Of a stretch of DNA of 64,000 bases, positions 20,636 through 29,752 are shown piece by piece. Source of the DNA: Halorubrum ruber. GTDB taxonomy: Archaea > Halobacteriota > Halobacteria > Halobacteriales > Haloferacaceae. How positions within the stretch are numbered: the first letter of the stretch is position 1; every line of letters starts with the position of its first letter. Under the pieces are notes generated by a model, which saw only the letters and a list, made by a program, of their open reading frames with translations, had not been told where the DNA came from and searched no databases. The translations under genes were made by a program, and so were the position numbers. The stretch is from NCBI RefSeq assembly GCF_018228765.1, contig NZ_CP073695.1, positions 1,674,001-1,738,000 of the forward strand, read 5' to 3'.

Positions 20636-21178
20636 ATGGAACCGCCCGTCGTTCCCCACGACCGCCTCGACGGCTGGACGCTCGTCGAGGCGGCGACGGA
20701 ACGACCGTTCGAGGCCGGCCCGGTCTCGGTCACGGCGGGCACGGCGCGCTACGAGCGCGAGACGCCGCCGCCGCGACCGTTCTTCTTCGTGAGCCGACTC
20801 CGGATCTCTCCGGACGCCGGACCGAACCCCGCCCTGACCCGACTCGTCGAGTCGCGGGCCCGAGGGGGGTTCCGCGACCGTCTCGCGGACCGGGACATCA
20901 CCGACCTCGCGCGTCGCGACGAGCGACGCCTCGACGTCGACGACCCGGACGCGTCGCGCGCGACGCTCACCGTGTTTCACGGCCGCTGTGCGGTCGACGA
21001 CGAACGGGTTCCCGTCGAAGCCCTGCTCGCGGTGTGGGAGGCCGGCGAGTACCTGCTCGCGGGCGGCGCCTATCCGATCGGTAACGGCTTCGAGGCGACG
21101 AGACAAGACGTGTTGTCGCTGGTGCGCGGCGTTCGGCCGCCGGACGCCGAGGGCGGTGCCGTCGAGCACTCGGAATAG
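20636..21178 (+). CDS. Conserved haloarchaeal protein, unknown function
   Basis: A 180-residue acidic soluble protein starting at ATG 20636, with a TATA-like TTTTATT at 20606-20612. No signal peptide or membrane helix is seen. It starts with PPVVPHDRLDGWTLVEAATE and has a strand-rich middle (ATLTVFHGRCAVDDERVPVE). No family or active site was recognised. It ends 4 bases before a convergent exported protein. Confidence 0.65.
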   Translation: MEPPVVPHDRLDGWTLVEAATERPFEAGPVSVTAGTARYERETPPPRPFFFVSRLRISPDAGPNPALTRLVESRARGGFRDRLADRDITDLARRDERRLDVDDPDASRATLTVFHGRCAVDDERVPVEALLAVWEAGEYLLAGGAYPIGNGFEATRQDVLSLVRGVRPPDAEGGAVEHSE

Positions 21179-21182
21179 CCGG

Positions 21183-21737
21183 TCAGCAGTCGATCGCGCC
21201 GGCGCTCGACTCGATCGGCGACCCGTCGTCTTCGTAGTCGGCGTCGCCGACCGAGCCGGCGAACATCGGAAGCTGGAGTTCGTAGGTGTACAGCACGTCG
21301 AACGCCGCGAACGGGTCGATCCCGTCGGCGATCGCCTGCCGGGCGGTCAGCCTGACGCCCGCGGCGAGGACCACGATCGGTTCGCCGTCGAGTCGCCCGG
21401 CGGTCTCGACGCCGAACTCGTTGCCCGCGCCGGGGTCGGTCAACACGGAGAGGTGGACCACCGTCTCCATCGTCGCCCCACCCTCGCCGTCGCCGATCGA
21501 GATCGGGTACCCGCTGCCGGTGAAACACCGCGTGATCGGGGCGACCTCAGTCCGGTCCGCGTCGACGCCGGGCCCGGCAGTCGCTGGACCGACGGCGGGA
21601 CCTTCAGCCGCCGACTGCGTCGCCGTCTCCCCCGGCGTCGCGGCCTGGCCTGCGACCGCGCCGGCGCCGAGGCTCGCCGCAAGGAGCAGCAGCGCGAGCG
21701 CGAGGGCGCGAACGCGTGTCCGTTGCGGGCGCGTCAT
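21183..21737 (-). CDS. Exported protein, unknown function
   Basis: A 184-residue protein with an N-terminal signal or anchor (residues 9-30, VRALALALLLLAASLGAGAV), a low-complexity Ala/Thr/Gly linker, and a beta-rich domain that has cysteines near its start (TRCFTGSG) and at the last residue (AIDC), which may form a disulfide. A reverse-strand TATA motif (TTTAAAT at 21761-21767) lies about 27 bases upstream of the start. The function is not recognised. Confidence 0.65.
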   Translation of the reverse strand: MTRPQRTRVRALALALLLLAASLGAGAVAGQAATPGETATQSAAEGPAVGPATAGPGVDADRTEVAPITRCFTGSGYPISIGDGEGGATMETVVHLSVLTDPGAGNEFGVETAGRLDGEPIVVLAAGVRLTARQAIADGIDPFAAFDVLYTYELQLPMFAGSVGDADYEDDGSPIESSAGAIDC

Positions 21738-21784
21738 CGGCCGTCCGTTCGTCGTCCCGGTTTAAATCATCGCGGTCGACGGTA

Positions 21785-22165
21785 TCAGTCGAGAGAATCG
21801 CCGCCGAGCAGCCCCTCGACGAGCAGCTCCGCGGACGCGACGTTCGTCGCCAGCGGCACGTCCTTCACGTCGCAGACGCGCAGCAGCGCCGAGATGTCGG
21901 GCTCGTGTGCTTGCGCGGTCAGCGGGTCCCGGAGGAAGACGACGCCGTCGATCCGGTCGCTCGCGATCATCGCCCCGATCTGGAGGTCGCCGCCGAACGG
22001 CCCCGACGCCTGTCGATTCACGGAGAGCCCGGTGGCGTCCGCGATCCGTTTCCCCGTCGTCCCGGTGGTCACCAGTTCGCACTCGTCGAGGGCGGCCGTG
22101 TGCGACTCGACGAACGCGACCATCTCGTCTTTCAGTTCGTCGTGAGCGATGAGCGCGATGCGCAT
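21785..22165 (-). CDS. mgsA: Methylglyoxal synthase
   Basis: A 126-residue enzyme converting dihydroxyacetone phosphate to methylglyoxal and phosphate, a bypass of lower glycolysis. The family motifs are in order: [25 protein letters not shown], the phosphate/catalytic loop [13 protein letters not shown] with the catalytic Asp, and [14 protein letters not shown]. The length is close to bacterial MgsA minus its C-terminal tail. A reverse TATA-like CTTAAG (22189-22194) lies about 26 bases upstream. It is divergent from the hyuA side. Confidence 0.93.
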   Translation of the reverse strand: MRIALIAHDELKDEMVAFVESHTAALDECELVTTGTTGKRIADATGLSVNRQASGPFGGDLQIGAMIASDRIDGVVFLRDPLTAQAHEPDISALLRVCDVKDVPLATNVASAELLVEGLLGGDSLD

Positions 22166-22311
22166 ACGGGGCGGTCGCTCCGGCGTCGCTTAAGTACTCG
22201 CTTCCCCGTCGCTTTCGTCGACCTCGTCGCCGCCGGGCCCTCGCGGGGGCCCGCCGCGCGACCGGTGGTCGACGAACGGGTCGAGTGCGTCGGGCCGTCG
22301 AACGGGGCGGT

Positions 22312-22317
22312 CTTAAG
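22312..22317 (+). promoter_or_regulatory. TATA-like element upstream of the leader ORF and hyuA
   Basis: CTTAAG lies 25-30 bases upstream of the ATG at 22342. That spacing would put the transcript start at or just before the leader ORF rather than at hyuA. Confidence 0.4.
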
Positions 22318-22341
22318 TCCGTCCGGTGACGAGGGCGATCC

Positions 22342-22410
22342 ATGCCACGCGACCGAGCCACCTCGACGCTCGGCGTCCGGAGCTCCCGCGACGCCGCGGG
22401 GGTGTCGTAG
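22342..22410 (+). CDS. Putative 22-residue leader peptide upstream of hyuA
   Basis: An ATG-to-TAG frame of 22 sense codons, in the same frame as hyuA and ending directly against the hyuA ATG at 22411. A TATA-like element sits about 27 bases before its ATG, so a leaderless transcript would begin translation here. The peptide is Ser/Arg-rich with no recognisable domain. It could be a regulatory leader, an uncoupled upstream ORF, or simply 5' UTR. Confidence 0.3.
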   Translation: MPRDRATSTLGVRSSRDAAGVS

Positions 22411-24459
22411 ATGGGCGGGGGGCCGATGGAGGATCGGGAGAGCGGCAGCCGAGGGACCGGCGGCCGAGCGATCGGCGTCGACGTCGGGGGGACGTTCACC
22501 GACGTGGCGCTCTCGGTCGACGGCGACCTCGTCACCGCGAAGGTGCCGAGCACCGACGACCAGAGCGAGGGCGTCGCGGCCGGTATCGAGAAGGCCTGCG
22601 AGGCGGCCGGGGTCGACCCCCAGACGGTGACCGAGTTCTCCCACGCGATGACCGTCTCCGTCAACGCGCTGCTGGAGGGCGACGGCGCGCGGACCGCGCT
22701 CGTGACGACCGAGGGGTTCCGCGACGTGTTGGAGATCGGCCGGCAGACCCGGCCGTCGCTGTACGACCTCGACGCCGAGAAACCGGAGCCGCTCGTCCCC
22801 AGACGCCGTCGGTTCGAGGTCCCGGAGCGGGCGACCGTCGACGGGATCGAGCAGCCGATCGGCGACGAGGCGATCGAGCCCCTCGTCGCCGACCTCCGTG
22901 ACGCGGACGTCGAGTCCGTCGCGGTCTGCCTGCTCCACGCCTACGCGCACCCCGGGAACGAGGAGCGCCTCGCGGACGCGCTGCGCGACGCGCTCGACGT
23001 GCCGGTTTCGGCCTCCCACGAGGTGCTCCCGGAGTTCCGCGAGTACGAGCGCACCTCGACGACCGTCGTCGACGCGTACGTCCGCCCGGCGATCGACGGC
23101 TACGTCGGTCGCCTCACCGAGCGGGCACGAGACCTCGGCCTGCCGCAGCCGCGGATCATGCAGTCCAACGGCGGCGTCACCGACGCCGACACGGTCAGGC
23201 GGAACGCCGTGACGACCGTCCTCTCGGGGCCCGCGGCGGGCGTCGTGGGCGCGAGCGCGACGGCCGGGACCGACGCCGACCGCGAGGGGCTGATCACCTT
23301 CGACATGGGCGGCACCTCCAGCGACGTGAGCCTCGTCCGCGACGGCGAGGCCGAGCGGACGACGGAGGCGACCGTCGCCGATCGACCGATCGGGACGCCG
23401 ATGGTCGACGTCGAGACGGTGGGCGCGGGCGGCGGGTCGATCGCGTGGGTCGACTCCGGCGGCGCGCTCCGGATCGGACCCCGCTCGGCCGGCGCCGACC
23501 CCGGCCCCGCCTGCTACGGGAAGGGCGGCACGGAGCCGACGGTCACGGACGCGAACCTCGTGCTGGGCTACGTCGGCGCGGACACGGACCTCGGCGGCGA
23601 CCTTTCGCTCGACGCGGCGGCCGCCCGCGACGCGCTCGCCGACCTCGCCGACGAGGCCGGGATGGAGGGCCCGGTCGCGGCCGCGCTCGGCGTCCACCGC
23701 GTCGCGAACGCCGACATGACCCGCGCGATCCGCTCCGTCACGGTCGAGCGCGGCCACGACCCGCGGGCGTTCGGCCTCGTCGCCTTCGGCGGCGCGGGGC
23801 CGATGCACGCGGTCCAGATCGCCGACGGCCTCGACGTCGAGCGCGTTATCATTCCGCACGCGTCGGGGGTGCTGTCGGCGTACGGCCTGCTCGCGGCCGA
23901 CGAGACCCGAGACGCCGTGCGGACCCGTCAGGGCCCCCTCACCGAGGTCGACCCGGAATCGGTCGACGCGCTGTACGGGGAGTTGGCCGACGACCTGCTT
24001 GACGAGGTCAGCGACCCGGACGCCGCGCGCGTCAAGTACGCTGCGGACCTGCGGTACGCCGGGCAGAGCTTCGAGCTCACCGTCGACGTCGAGCGCCCGT
24101 TCGACCCCGCGGACGCCGAGGAGCGGTTCGCGGCGGCCCACGAGTCGGCGTACGGCTACCGAGCGGACGAGCCCGTCGAATTGGTGAACTGCCGCGCGAC
24201 GGCGACGGTCCCGCGGAGCGCGCCGGCGATCGAGTCCGTCGGCGCCCCCGACGCTGAGCCGCGGACCACCCGTGAGGCGGTGTTCCCCGATGGGACCCGC
24301 GAGACCCCCGTCTACGACCGGGAGCGGTTCCCGGCCGACGAGCGCGTCGCGGGTCCGGTTGTGGTCGAGGGGCCCGAGAGCACGGTCGTCGTCCCGCCGG
24401 CGTGGGGCGTCCGACTGCGTGACGACGGCGCCCTGGTCGCGGAGGTGAGCGACGCGTGA
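22411..24459 (+). CDS. hyuA: Hydantoinase/5-oxoprolinase subunit A (HyuA)
   Basis: A 682-residue ATP-dependent amidohydrolase subunit that works with HyuB on hydantoin- or oxoproline-type rings, or as a related ketone carboxylase. The N-terminal ASKHA nucleotide fold has GVDVGGTFTDVALS and the second phosphate loop FDMGGTSSDVSLVRDG; further conserved blocks are SAGADPGPACYGKGG and FGLVAFGGAGPMHA. The ATG at 22411 or 22426 may be the true start. It overlaps hyuB by 4 bases (GTGA). The substrate cannot be told from sequence alone. Confidence 0.87.
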   Translation: MGGGPMEDRESGSRGTGGRAIGVDVGGTFTDVALSVDGDLVTAKVPSTDDQSEGVAAGIEKACEAAGVDPQTVTEFSHAMTVSVNALLEGDGARTALVTTEGFRDVLEIGRQTRPSLYDLDAEKPEPLVPRRRRFEVPERATVDGIEQPIGDEAIEPLVADLRDADVESVAVCLLHAYAHPGNEERLADALRDALDVPVSASHEVLPEFREYERTSTTVVDAYVRPAIDGYVGRLTERARDLGLPQPRIMQSNGGVTDADTVRRNAVTTVLSGPAAGVVGASATAGTDADREGLITFDMGGTSSDVSLVRDGEAERTTEATVADRPIGTPMVDVETVGAGGGSIAWVDSGGALRIGPRSAGADPGPACYGKGGTEPTVTDANLVLGYVGADTDLGGDLSLDAAAARDALADLADEAGMEGPVAAALGVHRVANADMTRAIRSVTVERGHDPRAFGLVAFGGAGPMHAVQIADGLDVERVIIPHASGVLSAYGLLAADETRDAVRTRQGPLTEVDPESVDALYGELADDLLDEVSDPDAARVKYAADLRYAGQSFELTVDVERPFDPADAEERFAAAHESAYGYRADEPVELVNCRATATVPRSAPAIESVGAPDAEPRTTREAVFPDGTRETPVYDRERFPADERVAGPVVVEGPESTVVVPPAWGVRLRDDGALVAEVSDA

Positions 24460-26137
24460 GCGACCCTGAGAGCGACACGGGCATCGACCCGGTCACGCTG
24501 GAGATCCTCCGCAACCAGCTGGAGAGCGTCGCGAGCGAGATGGGCCACGTGCTGATCCGCGGCGCGTACTCGCCGAACATCAAGGAGCGACAGGACTGCT
24601 CGACGGCGCTTTTCGACGCCGACGGCCGGATGGTCGCGCAGGCGGAGCACATCCCGGTCCACCTCGGCGCGATGCCGGACGCGGTTGACGTGGTCCTCGA
24701 AAAGGACCCGAAGCCGGGCGACGTGTTCGTCGTCAACGACCCGTTCGCCGGGGGACGCACCTCCCGGACGTGACGCTGGTCTCGCCGATCGCGCCCGAGG
24801 GAGAGATCGTCGGCTACGCCGTGTCGCGCGCGCACCACGCCGATGTCGGCGGGAGCGCACCGGGGAGCATGCCGCCGGGGGCGCGGGAGATATACGAGGA
24901 GGGACTCCGCATGCCGGCGGTCCGGCTCGTCGACGGCGGCGAGCCGAACGACGCCGTCCGCGACCTGATCCTCGCGAACGTCCGCACGCCCGACGAGCGC
25001 GAGGCGGACCTCCGGGCGCAGCGCGCCGCGAACGCGCGCGCCGAGGAGCGGGTCGGCGAGCTGCTCGACGAACACGGCGACACGCTCCTCGACGCCTTCG
25101 ACGCCGTCATCGACTACTCCCGCGAGCGCGTCGAGGGCGAGATCCGGGAGCTCCCGGACGGCACCTATCGAGCGCGAGATGTCCTGGAGGGGGACGGCAT
25201 CACGGACGCGGACATCCCCGTCGAGGTGGCGGTCACCGTCGACGGCGCCGCGATCGACGTCGACTTCGCCGGCACCGCAGACCAGGTGGACGGCAACCTG
25301 AACGCGCCGTTCTCCGTCGCGAAGAGCGCGGTGTACTTCGTCGTCCGCGCGGTCACCGACCCGGAGATCCCGCCGAACCACGGCTGCTACGAGCCGGTGT
25401 CGATATCCGCGCCCGAGGGGTCGCTGCTCGACCCTCAACCGCCGGCCGCGGTCGTCGGCGGCAACGTCGAGACGAGCCAGCGCGTCACGGACGTGACGCT
25501 GGAAGCGCTCGCGGCGGCGGTACCGGACGCCGTCCCCGCCGGCGGACAGGGGACCATGAACAACCTGATCGTCGGCGACCGCGGCGGCGAGTTCACCTAC
25601 TACGAGACGATCGCCGGCGGCTTCGGCGCCCGGCCGACCAAAGACGGGATGGACGGCGTTCAGGTCGGGATGACCAACACGCTCAACACGCCTGTCGAGG
25701 CGCTGGAGACGGCGTACCCGCTCCGCGTCGAGCGCTACGCGCTCCGCCCGTCGAGCGGCGGCGACGGCCGCTACCGCGGCGGTCTCGGAATCGAACGGAC
25801 GCTCACCGTCGAGACGGACGCGACCGTCTCGCTGCTGACCGAGCGCCGGCGGACCGCGCCGCGGGGACTCGACGGCGGTGAGGACGGCGCCCTCGGCGAG
25901 AACCTGATCGACGGCGAGCCGGTCCCGGCGAAGGCGTCCGTCGACGTCGCGGCCGGGACGACGGTCTCGATCCGCACCCCGGGCGGCGGCGGGCACGGCG
26001 ACCCGGCGGAGCGCGACCCGGACGCACGGGAGCGAGACAGGCGCGACGGGAAGGTGACCGAGCGGGAACGCGGGACGGACAGTGGTCAGGAAGGCGGGAC
26101 GGATAGCGATCGACCGGGGGAGTTCGGTAATGGCTGA
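24456..26137 (+). pseudogene. hyuB: Hydantoinase/5-oxoprolinase subunit B (HyuB), frameshifted
   Basis: The partner of HyuA, about 560 residues over two frames: 24456 to about 24750, then about 24754 to 26137. The N-terminal piece has IDPVTLEILRNQLESVASEMG and ends in FVVNDPFAGG. The second piece continues with TLVSPIAPEGEIVGYAVSRAHHADVGG, NNLIVGDRGGEFTYYETIAGGFGAR and RTPGGGGHGDP. The conserved FAGGTHLPDV needs a run of six G at 24750; only five are present. The GTG start overlaps hyuA. The C-terminus is an Arg/Asp/Glu-rich tail. A six-to-five G miscall or a real mutation would both explain it. Confidence 0.85.
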
Positions 26138-26162
26138 AGAGAAGTTCCCCGGGGTCAGGCCT

Positions 26163-26507
26163 TCAGTCGGTGGTGTCTTCGAACGTGACGACGAGTCGGT
26201 CGGCGGCGAGCGCGTACACCGTCATCTCCGTTCCCTTCTCGGAATACCACGTCTCGGTCGGCGTGATCAGTTCGGCGTCACAGAGACGATCGAGGTGGTA
26301 CGAGACGTTCTGGACCGACTGATCGACCGACTTGGCGATCTCCGAGGCCGTCTTCGGTTTCGCTTTCAGCGTGCTCAGTATCTGCTGTGCCGACTCGGAG
26401 GAGAGGACCTGTAACACGTCGGTCGTCTCGTTTTGGTCGACGACGACGTTCGTCTGTTCGCGGGGAGCGTGGGTGACTGGCGGCTGGTGGGGAAAGGCGC
26501 TGGGCAT
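26163..26507 (-). CDS. ArsR-type winged-helix transcriptional regulator
   Basis: A 114-residue DNA-binding protein. The ATG at 26507 was chosen; a longer start at 26570 lies inside the shared promoter region. After a short Pro/Gln-rich lead, the winged helix reads LQVLSSESAQQILSTLKAKPKTASEIAKSVDQSVQNVSYHLDRL, with the recognition helix QSVQNVSYHLDRL, then the wing (ELITPTETWYSEKGTEMTVYAL). No metal-binding cysteines are present. It is divergent from the GbsR-type gene across an intergenic region with a palindrome. Confidence 0.82.
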   Translation of the reverse strand: MPSAFPHQPPVTHAPREQTNVVVDQNETTDVLQVLSSESAQQILSTLKAKPKTASEIAKSVDQSVQNVSYHLDRLCDAELITPTETWYSEKGTEMTVYALAADRLVVTFEDTTD

Positions 26508-26541
26508 GGGTTCGGTGAGTCGCGATCGAGTTGTTCTGTTT

Positions 26542-26559
26542 GTTCGGCTCACTCCGAAC
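26542..26559. promoter_or_regulatory. Inverted repeat (probable operator) between two divergent regulators
   Basis: GTTCGG (26542-26547) and CCGAAC (26554-26559) are perfect 6-bp arms around a 6-base spacer, lying between the start of the ArsR-type gene and that of the GbsR-type gene. The flanking TTGTT and AACGAA words extend the symmetry imperfectly, and an AT-rich ATTTAATACTTA (26573-26584) follows. Position and symmetry fit an autoregulatory operator. Confidence 0.55.
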
Positions 26560-26650
26560 GAACGAATCAAACAATTTAATACTTACGCAATCTATGACCG
26601 AAACATGACTCAACACGGGTTCCATCACGTCGCGCGGACAACAGACAGCT

Positions 26651-27157
26651 ATGAGTGAGGACGACCGTAGCGTCGCCCGCGAGCGCGTCATCGAGTCGAT
26701 GGAACAGTCGGCGGAAGTCTACGGTCTCAGTCGAAGCGCGGGTCGGATCTACGGCGTGTTATACTTCTCCGAAGGGCCCCTCTCGATACCGGAACTCGTC
26801 GAGGAAACGGGCTACGCGAAATCGACGATCAGCAACGTCACGCGGACGCTGACGCGGATCGGACTGATCTACCGCCGCTCCTCGAAAGGCGGCGGACGGC
26901 GCGTTCATTACACGGCCGAACGGGAGATCTGGTTCAGCCTCCAAGACGTCTTTCAACAGTACGTCCACCGAGAGATACAGACGACGTTGCGTGCGATCCA
27001 GCGCGCGGAGGCGCAGCTCCCCGACGACGCCGGCACCGAGGCGGAACGGATCGAGGAGCTTCGAGAAACCTACGAGGATCTCCGGGAGATCGTCACGCTC
27101 GCGTCGGACTTCACCGCCGCGGAACTCAGGGACGCGCTCGAATCCTACGACCGGTAG
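26651..27157 (+). CDS. GbsR/MarR-family transcriptional regulator
   Basis: A 168-residue winged-helix regulator of the GbsR type, a family known in haloarchaea and Bacillus for osmolyte and transport genes. The N-terminal helix VIESMEQSAEVYGLSRSAGRIYGVLYFSEGPLS and HTH ELVEETGYAKSTISNVTRTLTRIGLIYRR are followed by a basic wing (KGGGRRVHY) and a long helical dimerisation region. It is divergent from the ArsR-type gene and ends directly against the stop of the next, convergent gene. Confidence 0.83.
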   Translation: MSEDDRSVARERVIESMEQSAEVYGLSRSAGRIYGVLYFSEGPLSIPELVEETGYAKSTISNVTRTLTRIGLIYRRSSKGGGRRVHYTAEREIWFSLQDVFQQYVHREIQTTLRAIQRAEAQLPDDAGTEAERIEELRETYEDLREIVTLASDFTAAELRDALESYDR

Positions 27158-27709
27158 TCACCAGTACACCGCGTACGTACAGGCGTCGTCGCCGTCACGC
27201 CGACACGTCTCTCCGGTCTCTTCGATGAAGACGAACGCGTCCACGGACGCGTACTGCTTGGCGACGCCGCGGACGAGGCCCCGATCGAACGGACAGGGGT
27301 AGGGGTTGTGACACGTGAGTTCGCAGCTCCGATCCCCCGTCCGTTCGAACTCGTAGTACCCGATCTCGCCGCCGCGGTGGTTCTGTTGATAGGCGTCGTC
27401 GATCGACTGAAGTCCCGCGGCGACGGTCTCGAAGTCGTTCGGCCACGCGGCGACCTCGGGGACTTGTTCCCCGAGCCGGTCGAGGACGTGCGGCTGTAGC
27501 TCCTCGGCGATAGTCTCGAAGGCGTTCAACCAAGTCTGCTGCGGGTACCACTCCTCGGGGTCCGGGTCGGTGATGCCTTCCGCGGCGAGCGCCCGTAGCG
27601 CCCGCTCTCGATACGCGTCGGAGAAGCGTCCCATCGCTTCTTCGACGATCGTCAGCACGGTCTGCCCGTTCACCTCGACGCCTCGGTCGAACGCCTCATA
27701 GGCGGCCAT
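27158..27709 (-). CDS. Conserved protein of unknown function with V4R-like C-terminal cysteines
   Basis: A 183-residue cytoplasmic protein. Conserved-looking blocks are EEWYPQQTWLNAFETIAEEL, AYQQNHRGGEIGYYEF and CHNPYPCPFDRGLVRGVAKQY, and it ends with ETCRRDGDDACTYAVYW. The final Cys-x5-Gly-Asp-x2-Cys pattern resembles the ligand- or metal-binding end of V4R/4-vinyl-reductase-type sensor domains. A family of this layout occurs in bacteria and archaea without known function (from memory). It is convergent with the GbsR-type regulator with no gap. Confidence 0.62.
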   Translation of the reverse strand: MAAYEAFDRGVEVNGQTVLTIVEEAMGRFSDAYRERALRALAAEGITDPDPEEWYPQQTWLNAFETIAEELQPHVLDRLGEQVPEVAAWPNDFETVAAGLQSIDDAYQQNHRGGEIGYYEFERTGDRSCELTCHNPYPCPFDRGLVRGVAKQYASVDAFVFIEETGETCRRDGDDACTYAVYW

Positions 27710-27826
27710 TACCGAACCGACCGTTCGGATCGTAAAAGTAACTTCGATGTCATAGTCGTCGATCCGCCGATTCCCCCGGGTCGGCGGACGACGGCACGAC
27801 GGAGCGCCACACGAGGTGTCGCGCGC

Positions 27827-29752
27827 CTACTTGAACCGGAACGTCTCCAGGTTCTTCGGCGCGAACGTCCGCATGTTGTAGTCGTGGTACAGCGCGGACG
27901 AGAGGTCCTGAACGGAACTCTCGTCGCCGTGGACGCACAGCACCTTCTCCGGGCGTGGGTTCATCGTCTTCACGAAGTTCTCTAACCCCTGTCGGTCGGC
28001 GTGGCCGGAGAAGCCGTCGACGACCTCGGTTCCCATCTCCAGGGTGAGCGTGTCGCCGCGGCCCCCGCCGCCCCAACCGTCGACCGGAATCTCGTCCCAG
28101 CCGTTCTGGATCCGGCGGCCAAGCGTCCCCTGCGCCTGGTAGCCGACGAAGACGAGGTTCGAGTCCGGGTCGGGGCCGATGTGGCGGAGCCACGACATGA
28201 TCGGCCCGCCCTCGATCATCCCGGAGGTGGAGATGATGATACACTCATCGCCGTCGGCGACCTCCTGCCGCTCGTCCTCGCCGGCGTCGATGTGGTTGAA
28301 CTGGTCGGCGAGGAACGGGTTCTCGTCCTCGTGGAAGATCCGGTCGCGGAGGTCGTCGCGGAGGTACTCGGGGTAGGTGGTGTGGATCGCGGTCGCCTCC
28401 CAGATCATCCCGTCGAGGTGGACGGGCATCTCGGGGATCTCCCCCTCGCGCATCGCCTCCTCCAAGACGAGCATGATCTCTTGGGAGCGCCCGACCGCGA
28501 AGGCCGGGATAACGACCTTCCCGCCCTGCTCGTACGTCTCGTTGATGACCTCCTTGAGCGCCTCCTCGGAGTCCTCTTGGTCGGTCTGGTAGTCGTTGCG
28601 ACCGCCGTAGGTGGACTCCAAGACGAGCGTCTCGACGCGGGGGAAGTCGTTGACCGCGCCGTTGAACAGGCGCGTGTCCTCGTAGTGGATGTCACCCGAG
28701 AACGCGACGTTGTAGAGCCCGTCGCCGATGTGGAAGTGTGTGACCGCGCTGCCGAGGATGTGGCCCGCGTTGTGGAACGTGAGCTTCACGTCGGGCGCCA
28801 CGTCGGTGACGTCGCCGTACTCCAGCGGGATGGTGTGTTTGATCGCCTCGCGGACCTGCGCGGACTCGTAGGGGGGCGTCCGCCCGTCCTTCGCGGCGAC
28901 GTCGAGGTAGTCCAGCGTGAGCAGGCCCATCAGGTCGCGGGTCGGCTCCGTCGTGTAGATGGGGCCGTCGTAGCCGTACTTGTACAGCAGCGGGACCAGC
29001 GCCGAGTGGTCGAGGTGGGCGTGGGTGAGGATGACTGCGTCGAGCGTCGCCGCGCCCGCACCGAGCGCCTCGGGCACTTGGAGGTACGGCACCTCTCCCT
29101 CGGCGCCGGGCTTGTCACCGCAGTCGATGAGGATCCGGGTCTCGGGCGTCGAGAGGATGAACGCCGCGCGGCCGACCTCGCGGCAGCAGCCGAGCGTCGT
29201 GATCCGGACCCACTCGTCGTCGGACATCTCCTCGCGGTGGATCTGCCGGCCGACGCGTTCGAGGATGTCGCGGCGCTCCTCGCGCTCGTTCTTCAGGAAG
29301 CCGCGGACGTTCGAGACGGTGGAGGACTCGATCGGCGGCGTCCGAACGACCTCGGGCGTCCAGCCGACCTCCTGAGTGATCTCGCGGAGCGTCGAGCCGC
29401 GGCGGCCGATCACCATCCCGGGCTTTTCGGCCTCGATGACGACCTCGCCGGTGTCCTCGTGGAAGTCGAGGTCCGTGACGCCGGCCTCCTCCGGGATCAC
29501 GTCGCGGACCTCCTCTTCGGCCCGCGCCGGCGGCGAGAGGGCGCTCGGGTCCGGTCGGACCGTGATCCGCTTGCGGAGCTTCGACGCGAGCCGTCGGATC
29601 AGGTCGCCGTCGCCCGCGAAGCGCTTGGGGTCGCGCGTGTACACGACCAGCTCCGGCCCCTCGTATTTCACGTCGGTGACCGTGATGTCGTTCGGAATCT
29701 CCTGTTCGATCTCGGATTTCAACGTATCGAGTTGCTTGTCGACTTGACTCAT
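27827..29752 (-). CDS. fttA: Archaeal CPSF-like beta-CASP ribonuclease (transcription termination factor aCPSF1/FttA)
   Basis: A 641-residue KH/metallo-beta-lactamase/beta-CASP endo- and exonuclease that cuts nascent RNA for 3'-end formation and termination in archaea. Two KH-type domains fill the first 190 residues (GMVIGRRGSTLREITQEVGW). The zinc site H244-AHLD-H249, GHILGSAVTHFHIG and FSGDIHYEDTR follow, then the beta-CASP motifs (STYGG, PAFAVGRSQE, ISTSGMIEGG) and the terminal FSGHADRQGL and CVHGDE. All catalytic residues appear intact. It is divergent from a small hypothetical gene. Confidence 0.94.
   Translation of the reverse strand: MSQVDKQLDTLKSEIEQEIPNDITVTDVKYEGPELVVYTRDPKRFAGDGDLIRRLASKLRKRITVRPDPSALSPPARAEEEVRDVIPEEAGVTDLDFHEDTGEVVIEAEKPGMVIGRRGSTLREITQEVGWTPEVVRTPPIESSTVSNVRGFLKNEREERRDILERVGRQIHREEMSDDEWVRITTLGCCREVGRAAFILSTPETRILIDCGDKPGAEGEVPYLQVPEALGAGAATLDAVILTHAHLDHSALVPLLYKYGYDGPIYTTEPTRDLMGLLTLDYLDVAAKDGRTPPYESAQVREAIKHTIPLEYGDVTDVAPDVKLTFHNAGHILGSAVTHFHIGDGLYNVAFSGDIHYEDTRLFNGAVNDFPRVETLVLESTYGGRNDYQTDQEDSEEALKEVINETYEQGGKVVIPAFAVGRSQEIMLVLEEAMREGEIPEMPVHLDGMIWEATAIHTTYPEYLRDDLRDRIFHEDENPFLADQFNHIDAGEDERQEVADGDECIIISTSGMIEGGPIMSWLRHIGPDPDSNLVFVGYQAQGTLGRRIQNGWDEIPVDGWGGGGRGDTLTLEMGTEVVDGFSGHADRQGLENFVKTMNPRPEKVLCVHGDESSVQDLSSALYHDYNMRTFAPKNLETFRFK

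Noticed and set aside
22417..22422. Run of six G in the hyuA start region as a further frameshift site
   Set aside because: The frame is intact through this tract; changing its length would break rather than repair hyuA.
22132..24141. Long open frame antisense to hyuA
   Set aside because: Shadow of hyuA: composition is Arg/Val/Asp low complexity without domain motifs.
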